64,000 nucleotides of DNA from Odiellus spinosus (taxonomy: Eukaryota; Arthropoda; Arachnida; Opiliones; Phalangiidae): NCBI GenBank assembly GCA_963920705.1, contig CAWUCO010000268.1, positions 2,976,001 to 3,040,000 of the forward strand, written 5' to 3'. The stretch's first letter is position 1. Every line of letters starts with the position of its first letter. The translations under genes were made by a program, and so were the position numbers. Under the pieces are notes generated by a model that saw only the letters and a list, made by a program, of their open reading frames with translations, was not told where the DNA came from and ran no database searches. Below are positions 24,441 to 37,421 of this stretch, piece by piece.

Positions 24441-27400
24441 CTGAAATTTGACTATTTTGATATTGTATGATTTCTTGAATTGGCCATATTTTTCTTGTTT
24501 TTCAACGGATTTTTGAAAACTCTTATTATTTAGACTGTCCATTAATTGCTCTTTCGAATGACTTTGGTTTTGTCTAAATTGCAAAATTGTGACAAATATA
24601 AAATTGGTTAAAATTAAGCAAAAACACTTAAAAATCCAAGATTATTGGATTCAAATGGACACAAAACTTTTGATTTTTAAGCGATTTAGACAAAATTAAG
24701 ACCACTCGAAAGAGCAAATATTGGTCTATCTTAAAAACAAGAGTTTTGGAAAATCCGTTGAAAACATGGAAAATATGGACAATTCAAAAAGCATCTAATA
24801 TCAAAAAGCGAATTTTTAAAATCTGAAATTTGACTATTTTGATATTGTATGATTTCTTGAATTGGCCATATTTTTCTTGTTTTTCAACGGATTTTTGAAA
24901 ACTCTTGTTATTTAGACTGTCCATTAATTGCTCTTTCGAATGACTTTGGTTTTGTCTAAATTGCAAAATTGTGACAAATATAAAATTGGTTAAAATTAAG
25001 CAAAAACACTTAAAAATCCAAGATTATTGGATTCAAATGGACACAAAACTTTTGATTTTTAAGCGATTTAGACAAAATTAAGACCACTCGAAAGAGCAAA
25101 TATTGATCTATCTTAAAAACAAAAGTTTTGGAAAATCCGTTGAAAAACATGGAAAATATGGACAATTCAAAAAACATCTAATATCAAAAAGCGAATTTTT
25201 AAAATCTGAAATTTGACTATTTTGATATTGTATGATTTCTTGAATTGGCCATATTTTTCTTGTTTTTCAACGGATTTTTGAAAACTCTTGTTATTTAGAT
25301 TGTCCATTAATTGCTCTTTCGAATGACTTTGGTTTTGTCTAAATTGCAAAATTGTGACAAATATAAAATTGGTTAAAATTAAGCAAAAACACTTAAAAAT
25401 CCAAGATTATTGGATTCAAATGGACACAAAACTTTTGATTTTTAAGCGATTTAGACAAAATTAAGACCACTCGAAAGAGCAAATATTGGTCTATCTTAAA
25501 AACAAGAGTTTTGGAAAATCCGTTGAAAAACATGGAAAATATGGACAATTCAAAAAACATCTAATATCAAAAAGCGAATTTTTAAAATCTGAAATTTGAC
25601 TATTTTGATATTGTATGATTTCTTGAATTGGCCATATTTTTCTTGTTTTTCAACGGATTTTTGAAAACTCTTGTTATTTAGACTGTCCATTAATTGCTCT
25701 TTCGAATGACTTTGGTTTTGTCTAAATTGCAAAATTGTGACAAATATAAAATTGGTTAAAATTAAGCAAAAACACTTAAAAATCCAAGATTATTGGATTC
25801 AAATGGACACAAAACTTTTGATTTTTAAGCGATTTAGACAAAATTAAGACCACTCGAAAGAGCAAATATTGGTCTATCTTAAAAACAAGAGTTTTGGAAA
25901 ATCCGTTGAAAAACATGGAAAATATGGACAATTCAAAAAACATCTAATATCAAAAAGCGAATTTTTAAAATCTGAAATTTGACTATTTTGATATTGTATG
26001 ATTTCTTGAATTGGCCATATTTTTCTTGTTTTTCAACGGATTTTTGAAAACTCTTGTTATTTAGACTGTCCATTAATTGCTCTTTCGAATGACTTTGGTT
26101 TTGTCTAAATTGCAAAATTGTGACAAATATAAAATTGGTTAAAATTAAGCAAAAACACTTAAAAATCCAAGATTATTGGATTCAAATGGACACAAAACTT
26201 TTGATTTTTAAGTGATTTAGACAAAATTAAGACCACTCGAAAGAGAAAATATTGGTCTATCTAAAAAACAAGAGTTTTGGAAAATCCGTTGAAAAACATG
26301 GAAAATATGGACAATTCAAAAAGCATCTAATATCAAAAAGCGAATTTTTAAAATCTGAAATTTGACTATTTTGATATTGTATGATTTCTTGAATTGGCCA
26401 TATTTTTCTTGTTTTTCAACGGATTTTTGAAAACTCTTGTTATTTAGACTGTCCATTAATTGCTCTTTCGAATGACTTTGGTTTTGTCTAAATTGCAAAA
26501 TTGTGACAAATATAAAATTGGTTAAAATTAAGCAAAAACACTTAAAAATCCAAGATTATTGGATTCAAATGGACACAAAACTTTTGATTTTTAAGCGATT
26601 TAGACAAAATTAAGACCACTCGAAAGAGCAAATATTGGTCTATCTTAAAAACAAGAGTTTTGGAAAATCCGTTGAAAAACATGGAAAATATGGACAATTC
26701 AAAAAACATCTAATATCAAAAAGCGAATTTTTAAAATCTGAAATTTGACTATTTTGATATTGTATGATTTCTTGAATTGGCCATATTTTTCTTGTTTTTC
26801 AACGGATTTTTGAAAATTCTTGTTATTTAGACTGTCCATTAATTGCTCTTTCGAATGACTTTGGTTTTGTCTAAATTGCAAAATTGTGACAAATATAAAA
26901 TTGGTTAAAATTAAGCAAAAACACTTAAAAATCCAAGATTATTGGATTCAAATGGACACAAAACTTTTGATTTTTAAGTGATTTAGACAAAATTAAGACC
27001 ACTCGAAAGAGAAAATATTGGTCTATCTAAAAAACAAGAGTTTTGGAAAATCCGTTGAAAAACATGGAAAATATGGACAATTCAAAAAGCATCTAATATC
27101 AAAAAGCGAATTTTTAAAATCTGAAATTTGACTATTTTGATATTGTATGATTTCTTGAATTGGCCATATTTTTCTTGTTTTTCAACGGATTTTTGAAAAC
27201 TCTTGTTATTTAGACTGTCCATTAATTGCTCTTTCGAATGACTTTGGTTTTGTCTAAATTGCAAAATTGTGACAAATATAAAATTGGTTAAAATTAAGCA
27301 AAAACACTTAAAAATCCAAGATTATTGGATTCAAATGGACACAAAACTTTTGATTTTTAAGCGATTTAGACAAAATTAAGACCACTCGAAAGAGCAAATA

Positions 27401-29035
27401 TTGGTCTATCTTAAAAACAAGAGTTTTGGAAAATCCGTTGAAAAACATGGAAAATATGGACAATTCAAAAAACATCTAATATCAAAAAGCGAATTTTTAA
27501 AATCTGAAATTTGACTATTTTGATATTGTATGATTTCTTGAATTGGCCATATTTTTCTTGTTTTTCAACGGATTTTTGAAAATTCTTGTTATTTAGACTG
27601 TCCATTAATTGCTCTTTCGAATGACTTTGGTTTTGTCTAAATTGCAAAATTGTGACAAATATAACATTGGTTAAAATAAAGCAAAAACACTTAAAAATCC
27701 AAGATTATTGGATTCAAATGGACACAAAACTTTTGATTTTTAAGCGATTTAGACAAAATTAAGACCACTCGAAAGAGCAAATATTGGTCTATCTAAAAAA
27801 CAAGAGTTTTGGAAAATCCGTTGAAAAACATGGAAAATATAGCCAATTCAAAAAACATCTAATATCAAAAAGCGAATTTTTAAAATCTGAAATTTGACTA
27901 TTTTGATATTCTATGATTTCTTGAATTGGCCATATTTTTCTTGTTTTTCAACGGATTTTTGAAAACTCTTATTATTTAGACTGTCCATTAATTGCTCTTT
28001 CGAATGACTTTGGTTTTGTCTAAATTGCAAAATTGTGACAAATATAAAATTGGTTAAAATAAAGCAAAAACACTTAAAAATCCAAGATTATTGGATTCAA
28101 ATGGACACAAAACTTTTGATTTTTAAGCGATTTAGACAAAATTAAGACTACTCGAAAGAGCAAATATTGGTCTATCTAAAAAACAAGAGTTTTGGAAAAT
28201 CCGTTGAAAAACATGGAAAATATGGACAATTCAAAAAACATCTAATATCAAAAAGCGAATTTTGAAAATCTGAAATTTGACTATTTTGATATTGTATGGT
28301 TTCTCGAATTGGCCATATTTTTCTTGTTTTTCAACGGATTTTTGAAAACTCTTGTTATTTAGACTGTCCATTAATTGCTCTTTCGAATGACTTTGGTTTT
28401 GTCTAAATTGCAAAATTGTGACAATTATAAAATTGGTTAAAATTAAGCAAAAACACTTAAAAATCCAAGATTATTGATTTCAAATGGACACAAAACTTTT
28501 GACTTTTAAGCGATTTAGACAAAATTAAGACCACTCGAATGAGCAAATATTGGTTTATCTGAAAATCTAGAGTTTTGGAAAATCCGTTGAAAAACATGGA
28601 AAATATGGACAATTCAAAAAGCATCTAATATCAAAAAGCGAATTTTGAAAATCTGAAATTTGACTATTTTGATATTCTATGATTTCTTGAATTGGCCATA
28701 TTTTTCTTGTTTTTCAACGGATTTTTGAAAACTCTTATTATTTAGACTGTCCATTAATTGCTCTTTCGAATGACTTTGGTTTTGTCTAAATTGCAAAATT
28801 GTGACAAATATAAAATTGTTTAAAATTAAGCAAAAACACTTAAAAATCCAAGATTATTGGATTCAAATGGACACAAAACTTTTGATTTTTAAGCGATTTA
28901 GACAAAATTAAGACCACTCGAAAGAGCAAATATTGGTCTATCTGAAAATCAAGAGTTTTGGAAAATCCGTTGAAAAACAAGAAAAATATGGCCAATTCAA
29001 GAAATCATACAATATCAAAATAGTCAAATTTCAGA
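24440..29035 (-). repeat. Minus-oriented satellite tract, 11 full units
   Basis: Eleven minus units. Within 24.4-27.6 kb the CTATCTTAAAAACAAG variant is common, and TTAAGC is paired with CACTTAA in the spacer. Closely related units reappear at 32.8-35.5 kb, 21-22 units away. The tract ends in switch unit 28893-29177, with the exchange in the left arm (B' outside, A inside). Confidence 0.92.
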
Positions 29036-31333
29036 TTTTAAAAATTCGCTTTTTGATATTAGATGTTTTTTGAATTGTCCATATTTTCCATGTTTTTCAA
29101 CGGATTTTCCAAAACTCTTGTTTTTTAGATAGACCAATATTTGCTCTTTCGAGTGGTCTTAATTTTGTCTAAATCGCTTAAAAATCAAAAGTTTTGTGTC
29201 CATTTGAATCCTATAATCTTGGATTTTTAAGTGTTTTTGCTTTATTTTAACCAATTTTATATTTGTCACAATTTTGCAATTTAGACAAAACCAAAGTCAT
29301 TCGAAAGAGCAATTAATGGACAGTCTAAATAATAAGAGTTTTCAAAAATCCGTTGAAAAACAAGAAAAATATGGCCAATTCAAGAAATCATAGAATATCA
29401 AAATAGTCAAATTTCAGATTTTAAAAATTCGCTTTTTGATATTAGATGTTTTTTGAATTGGCTATATTTTCCATGTTTTTCAACGGATTTTCCAAAACTC
29501 TTGATTTTCAGATAGACCAATATTTGCTCTTTCGAGTGGTCTTAATTTTGTCTAAATCGCTTAAAAATCAAAAGTTTTGTGTCCATTTGAATCCAATAAT
29601 CTTGGATTTTTAAGTGTTTTTGCTTTATTTTAACCAATTTTATATTTGTCACAATTTTGCAATTTAGACAAAACCAAAGTCATTCGAAAGAGCAATTAAT
29701 GGACAGTCTAAATAACAAGAGTTTTCAAAAATCCGTTGAAAAACTAGAAAAATATGGCCAATTCAAGAAACCATACAATATCAAAATAGTCAAATTTCAG
29801 ATTTTAAAAATTCGCTTTTTGATATTAGATGTTTTTTGAATTGGCTATATTTTCCATGTTTTTCAACGGATTTTCCAAAACTCTTGTTTTTTAGATAGAC
29901 CAATATTTGCTCTTTCGAGTGGTCTTAATTTTGTCTAAATCGCTTAAAAATCAAAAGTTTTGTGTCCATTTGAATCCTATAATCATGGATTTTTAAGCGT
30001 TTTTGCTTAATTTTAACCAATTTTATATTTGTCACAATTTTGCAATTTAGACAAAACCAAAGTCATTCGAAAGAGCAATTAATGGACAGTCTAAATAACA
30101 AGAGTTTTCAAAAATCCGTTGAAAAACAAGAAAAATATGGCCAATTCAAGAAATCATACAATATCAAAATAGTCAAATTTCAGATTTTAAGAATTCGCTT
30201 TTTGATATTAGATGTTTTTTGAATTGTCCATATTTTCCATGTTTTTCAACGGATTTTCCAAAACTCTTGATTTTCAGATAGACCAATATTTGCTCTTTCG
30301 AGTAGTCTTAATTTTGTCTAAATCGCTTAAAAATCAAAAGTTTTGTGTCCATTTTAATCCAATAATCTTGGATTTTTAAGTGTTTTTGCTTTATTTTAAC
30401 CAATTTTATATTTGTCACAATTTTGCAATTTAGACAAAACCAAAGTCATTCGAAAGAGCAATTAATGGACAGTCTAAATAACAAGAGTTTTCAAAAATCC
30501 GTTGAAAAACAAGAAAAATATGGCCAATTCAAGAAATCATAGAATATCAAAATAGTCAAATTTCTGATTTTAAAAATTCGCTTTTTGATATTAGATGTTT
30601 TTTGAATTGGCTATATTTTCCATGTTTTTCAACGGATTTTCCAAAACTCTTGTTTTTTAGATAGACCAATATTTGCTCTTTCGAGTGGTCTTAATTTTGT
30701 CTAAATCGCTTAAAAATCAAAAGTTTTGTGTCCATTTGAATCCAATAATCTTGGATTTTTAAGTGTTTTTGCTTTATTTTAACCAATGTTATATTTGTCA
30801 CAATTTTGCAATTTAGACAATACCAAAGTCATTCGAAAGAGCAATTAATGGACAGTCTAAATAACAAGAATTTTCAAAAATCCGTTGAAAAACAAGAAAA
30901 ATATGGCCAATTCAAGAAATCATACAATATCAAAATAGTCAAATTTCAGATTTTAAAAATTCGCTTTTTGATATTAGATGTTTTTTGAATTGTCCATATT
31001 TTCCATGTTTTTCAACGGATTTTCCAAAACTCTTGTTTTTTAGATAGACCAATATTTGCTCTTTCGAGTGGTCTTAATTTTGTCTAAATCGCTTAAAAAT
31101 CAAAAGTTTTGTGTCCATTTGAATCCAATAATCTTGGATTTTTAAGTGTTTTTGCTTTATTTTAACCAATTTTATATTTGTCACGTCTTGGCAATTTAGA
31201 CAAAACCAAAGTCATTCGAAAGAGCAATTAATGGACAGTCTAAATAATAAGAGTTTTCAAAAATCCGTTGAAAAACAAGAAAAATATGGCCAATTCAAAA
31301 AACATCTAATATCAAAAAGCGAATTTTTAAAAT
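29035..31333 (+). repeat. Plus-oriented satellite tract, 5 full units
   Basis: Five plus units. Individual variants include AAACTAGAAAAATATGG at about 29742 and GAATCCTATAATC at 29207 and 29971. The closing switch unit 31191-31475 has A outside and B' inside on the left and A' on the right. Its two outer arms differ at only a few positions. Confidence 0.92.
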
Positions 31334-32482
31334 CTGAAATTTGACTATTTTGATATTGTATGATTTCTTGAATTGGCCATATTTTTCTTGTTTTTCAACG
31401 GATTTTTGAAAATTCTTGTTATTTAGACTGTCCATTAATTGCTCTTTCGAATGACTTTGGTATTGTCTAAATTGCAAAATTGTGACAAATATAAAATTGG
31501 TTAAAATAAAGCAAAAACACTTAAAAATCCAAGATTATTGGATTCAAATGGACACAAAACTTTTGATTTTTAAGCGATTTAGACAAAATTAAGACTACTC
31601 GAAAGAGCAAATATTGGTCTATCTAAAAAACAAGAGTTTTGGAAAATCCGTTGAAAAACATGGAAAATATGGACAATTCAAAAAACATCTAATATCAAAA
31701 AGCGAATTTTGAAAATCTGAAATTTGACTATTTTGATATTGTATGGTTTCTCGAATTGGCCATATTTTTCTTGTTTTTCAACGGATTTTTGAAAACTCTT
31801 GTTATTTAGACTGTCCATTAATTGCTCTTTCGAATGACTTTGGTTTTGTCTAAATTGCAAAATTGTGACAATTATAAAATTGGTTAAAATTAAGCAAAAA
31901 CACTTAAAAATCCAAGATTATTGATTTCAAATGGACACAAAACTTTTGACTTTTAAGCGATTTAGACAAAATTAAGACCACTCGAATGAGCAAATATTGG
32001 TTTATCTGAAAATCTAGAGTTTTGGAAAATCCGTTGAAAAACATGGAAAATATGGACAATTCAAAAAGCATCTAATATCAAAAAGCGAATTTTGAAAATC
32101 TGAAATTTGACTATTTTGATATTCTATGATTTCTTGAATTGGCCATATTTTTCTTGTTTTTCAACGGATTTTTGAAAACTCTTATTATTTAGACTGTCCA
32201 TTAATTGCTCTTTCGAATGACTTTGGTTTTGTCTAAATTGCAAAATTGTGACAAATATAAAATTGTTTAAAATTAAGCAAAAACACTTAAAAATCCAAGA
32301 TTATTGGATTCAAATGGACACAAAACTTTTGATTTTTAAGCGATTTAGACAAAATTAAGACCACTCGAAAGAGCAAATATTGGTCTATCTGAAAATCAAG
32401 AGTTTTGGAAAATCCGTTGAAAAACAAGAAAAATATGGCCAATTCAAGAAATCATACAATATCAAAATAGTCAAATTTCAGA
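31333..32482 (-). repeat. Minus-oriented satellite tract, 2 full units
   Basis: Two minus units that duplicate about 28.1-29.1 kb at an offset of 3447 bp (9 units). Shared rare tags are TTTTGACTTTTAAGCG, CACTCGAATGAGC and AAAATCTAGAG, at 28497-28571 and 31944-32018. The copied block extends into the switch units on the right-hand side (28893-29177 and 32340-32624). Confidence 0.92.
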
Positions 32483-32865
32483 TTTTAAAAATTCGCTTTT
32501 TGATATTAGATGTTTTTTGAATTGTCCATATTTTCCATGTTTTTCAACGGATTTTCCAAAACTCTTGTTTTTTAGATAGACCAATATTTGCTCTTTCGAG
32601 TGGTCTTAATTTTGTCTAAATCGCTTAAAAATCAAAAGTTTTGTGTCCATTTGAATCCAATAATCTTGGATTTTTAAGTGTTTTTGCTTTATTTTAACCA
32701 ATTTTATATTTGTCACGTCTTGGCAATTTAGACAAAACCAAAGTCATTCGAAAGAGCAATTAATGGACAGTCTAAATAATAAGAGTTTTCAAAAATCCGT
32801 TGAAAAACAAGAAAAATATGGCCAATTCAAAAAACATCTAATATCAAAAAGCGAATTTTTAAAAT
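32482..32865 (+). repeat. Plus interlude between adjacent switch units
   Basis: Two switch units stand side by side (32340-32624 and 32723-33007), joined by one plus-oriented spacer, so the plus tract is only one period long. Both exchanges are in left arms: B' then A in the first, A then B' in the second. Confidence 0.92.
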
Positions 32866-33179
32866 CTGAAATTTGACTATTTTGATATTGTATGATTTCT
32901 TGAATTGGCCATATTTTTCTTGTTTTTCAACGGATTTTTGAAAACTCTTATTATTTAGACTGTCCATTAATTGCTCTTTCGAATGACTTTGGTTTTGTCT
33001 AAATTGCAAAATTGTGACAAATATAAAATTGGTTAAAATTAAGCAAAAACACTTAAAAATCCAAGATTATTGGATTCAAATGGACACAAAACTTTTGATT
33101 TTTAAGCGATTTAGACAAAATTAAGACCACTCGAAAGAGCAAATATTGGTCTATCTTAAAAACAAGAGTTTTGGAAAAT

Positions 33180-34710
33180 CCGTTGAAAAACATGGAAAAT
33201 ATGGACAATTCAAAAAACATCTAATATCAAAAAGCGAATTTTTAAAATCTGAAATTTGACTATTTTGATATTGTATGATTTCTTGAATTGGCCATATTTT
33301 TCTTGTTTTTCAACGGATTTTTGAAAACTCTTGTTATTTAGATTGTCCATTAATTGCTCTTTCGAATGACTTTGGTTTTGTCTAAATTGCAAAATTGTGA
33401 CAAATATAAAATTGGTTAAAATTAAGCAAAAACACTTAAAAATCCAAGATTATTGGATTCAAATGGACACAAAACTTTTGATTTTTAAGCGATTTAGACA
33501 AAATTAAGACCACTCGAAAGAGCAAATATTGGTCTATCTTAAAAACAAGAGTTTTGGAAAATCCGTTGAAAAACATGGAAAATATGGACAATTCAAAAAA
33601 CATCTAATATCAAAAAGCGAATTTTTAAAATCTGAAATTTGAATATTTTGATATTGTATGATTTCTTGAATTGGCCATATTTTTCTTGTTTTTCAACGGA
33701 TTTTTGAAAACTCTTGTTATTTAGACTGTCCATTAATTGCTCTTTCGAATGACTTTGGTTTTGTCTAAATTGCAAAATTGTGACAAATATAAAATTGGTT
33801 AAAATTAAGCAAAAACACTTAAAAATCCAAGATTATTGGATTCAAATGGACACAAAACTTTTGATTTTTAAGCGATTTAGACAAAATTAAGACCACTCGA
33901 AAGAGCAAATATTGGTCTATCTTAAAAACAAGAGTTTTGGAAAATCCGTTGAAAAACATGGAAAATATGGACAATTCAAAAAACATCTAATATCAAAAAG
34001 CGAATTTTTAAAATCTGAAATTTGACTATTTTGATATTGTATGATTTCTTGAATTGGCCATATTTTTCTTGTTTTTCAACGGATTTTTGAAAACTCTTGT
34101 TATTTAGATTGTCCATTAATTGCTCTTTCGAATGACTTTGGTTTTGTCTAAATTGCAAAATTGTGACAAATATAAAATTGGTTAAAATTAAGCAAAAACA
34201 CTTAAAAATCCAAGATTATTGGATTCAAATGGACACAAAACTTTTGATTTTTAAGCGATTTAGACAAAATTAAGACCACTCGAAAGAGCAAATATTGGTC
34301 TATCTTAAAAACAAGAGTTTTGGAAAATCCGTTGAAAAACATGGAAAATATGGACAATTCAAAAAACATCTAATATCAAAAAGCGAATTTTTAAAATCTG
34401 AAATTTGAATATTTTGATATTGTATGATTTCTTGAATTGGCCATATTTTTCTTGTTTTTCAACGGATTTTTGAAAACTCTTGTTATTTAGACTGTCCATT
34501 AATTGCTCTTTCGAATGACTTTGGTTTTGTCTAAATTGCAAAATTGTGACAAATATAAAATTGGTTAAAATTAAGCAAAAACACTTAAAAATCCAAGATT
34601 ATTGGATTCAAATGGACACAAAACTTTTGATTTTTAAGCGATTTAGACAAAATTAAGACCACTCGAAAGAGCAAATATTGGTCTATCTTAAAAACAAGAG
34701 TTTTGGAAAA
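33180..34710 (-). repeat. 766-bp dimer repeated in tandem
   Basis: Two alternating monomer types succeed each other twice. One carries ATTTAGATTGTCC (about 33338 and 34104). The other carries GAAATTTGAATATTTTG (about 33635 and 34401). The 766-bp spacing is two monomers. The TTTAGATTGTCC variant also occurs at about 25296, 21 monomers before 33338. Confidence 0.8.
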
Positions 34711-36168
34711 TCCGTTGAAAAACATGGAAAATATGGACAATTCAAAAAACATCTAATATCAAAAAGCGAATTTTTAAAATCTGAAATTTGACTATTTTGA
34801 TATTGTATGATTTCTTGAATTGGCCATATTTTTCTTGTTTTTCAACGGATTTTTGAAAACTCTTGTTATTTAGACTGTCCATTAATTGCTCTTTCGAATG
34901 ACTTTGGTTTTGTCTAAATTGCAAAATTGTGACAAATATAAAATTGGTTAAAATTAAGCAAAAACACTTAAAAATCCAAGATTATTTGATTCAAATGGAC
35001 ACAAAACTTTTGATTTTTAAGTGATTTAGACAAAATTAAGACCACTCGAAAGAGAAAATATTGGTCTATCTAAAAAACAAGAGTTTTGGAAAATCCGTTG
35101 AAAAACATGGAAAATATGGACAATTCAAAAAGCATCTAATATCAAAAAGCGAATTTTTAAAATCTGAAATTTGACTATTTTGATATTGTATGATTTCTTG
35201 AATTGGCCATATTTTTCTTGTTTTTCAACGGATTTTTGAAAACTCTTGTTATTTAGACTGTCCATTAATTGCTCTTTCGAATGACTTTGGTTTTGTCTAA
35301 ATTGCAAAATTGTGACAAATATAAAATTGGTTAAAATTAAGCAAAAACACTTAAAAATCCAAGATTATTGGATTCAAATGGACACAAAACTTTTGATTTT
35401 TAAGCGATTTAGACAAAATTAAGACCACTCGAAAGAGCAAATATTGGTCTATCTTAAAAACAAGAGTTTTGGAAAATCCGTTGAAAAACATGGAAAATAT
35501 GGACAATTCAAAAAACATCTAATATCAAAAAGCGAATTTTTAAAATCTGAAATTTGACTATTTTGATATTGTATGATTTCTTGAATTGGCCATTTTTTCT
35601 TGTTTTTCAACGGATTTTTGAAAACTCTTATTATTTAGACTGTCCATTAATTGCTCTTTCGAATGACTTTGGTTTTGTCTAAATTGCAAAATTGTGACAA
35701 ATATAACATTGGTTAAAATAAAGCAAAAACACTTAAAAATCCAAGATTATTGGATTCAAATGGACACAAAACTTTTGATTTTTAAGCGATTTAGACAAAA
35801 TTAAGACCACTCGAAAGAGCAAATATTGGTCTATCTAAAAAACAAGAGTTTTGGAAAATCCGTTGAAAAACATGGAAAATATAGCCAATTCAAAAAACAT
35901 CTAATATCAAAAAGCGAATTTTTAAAATCTGAAATTTGACTATTTTGATATTCTATGATTTCTTGAATTGGCCATATTTTTCTTGTTTTTCAACGGATTT
36001 TTGAAAACTCTTATTATTTAGACTGTCCATTAATTGATCTTTCGAATGACTTTGGTTTTGTCTAAATTGCAAAATTGTGACAAATATAAAATTGGTTAAA
36101 ATAAAGCAAAAACACTTAAAAATCCAAGATTATTGGATTCAAATGGACACAAAACTTTTGATTTTTAA

Positions 36169-36453
36169 GCGATTTAGACAAAATTAAGACCACTCGAAAG
36201 AGCAAATATTGGTCTATCTGAAAATCAAGAGTTTTGGAAAATCCGTTGAAAAACATGGAAAATATGGCCAATTCAAAAAATCATACAATATCAAAATAGT
36301 CAAATTTCAGATTTTAAAAATTCGCTTTTTGATATTAGATGTTTTTTGAATTGGCCATATTTTTCTTGTTTTTCAACGGATTTTTGAAAACTCTTATTAT
36401 TTAGACTGTCCATTAATTGCTCTTTCGAATGACTTTGGTTTTGTCTAAATTGC
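36169..36453 (-). repeat. Satellite unit with only its core inverted
   Basis: The flanks are minus (B' outside at the left, A' outside at the right). The core from about 36267 to 36355 reads in plus orientation: GGCCAATTCAAAAAATCAT on the left, a plus loop, and GATATTAGATG on the right. This is the product expected if the two arms of one monomer recombined with each other and inverted the loop. Confidence 0.85.
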
Positions 36454-37421
36454 CAAGACGTGACAAATATAAAATTGGTTAAAATAAAGCAAAAACACTT
36501 AAAAATCCAAGATTATTGGATTCAAATGGACACAAAACTTTTGATTTTTAAGCGATTTAGACAAAATTAAGACCACTCGAAAGAGCAAATATTGGTCTAT
36601 CTGAAAATCAAGAGTTTTGGAAAATCCGTTGAAAAACATGGAAAATATGTACAATTCAAAAAACATCTAATATCAAAAAGCGAATTTTGAAAATCTGAAA
36701 TTTGACTATTTTGATATTCTATGATTTCTTGAATTGGCCATATTTTTCTTGTTTTTCAACGGATTTTTGAAAACTCTTATTATTTAGACTGTCCATTAAT
36801 TGATCTTTCGAATGACTTTGGTTTTGTCTAAATTGCAAAATTGTGACAAATATAAAATTTGTTAAAATAAAGCAAAAATACTTAAAAATCCAAGATTATT
36901 GGATTCAAATGGACACAAAACTTTTGATTTTTAAGCGATTTAGACAAAATTAAGACCACTCGAAAGAGCAAATATTGGTCTATCTGAAAAACAAGAGTTT
37001 TGGAAAATCCGTTTAAAAACATGGAAAATATGGACAATTCAAAAAGCATCTAATATCAAAAAGCGAATTTTTAAAATCTGAAATTTGACTATTTTGATAT
37101 TGTATGATTTCTTGAATTGGCCATATTTTTCTTGTTTTTCAACGGATTTTTGAAAACTCTTGTTATTTAGACTGTCCATTAATTGCTCTTTCGAATGACC
37201 TTGGTTTTGTCTAAATTGCAAAATTGTAACAAATATAAAATTGGTTAAAATAAAGCAAAAATACTTAAAAATCCAAGATTATTGGATTCAAATGGACACA
37301 AAACTTTTGATTTTTAAGCGATTTAGACAAAATTAAGACTACTCGAAAGAGCAAATATTGGTCTATCTAAAAAACAAGAGTTTTGGAAAATCCGTTGAAA
37401 AACATGGAAAATATGGACAAT

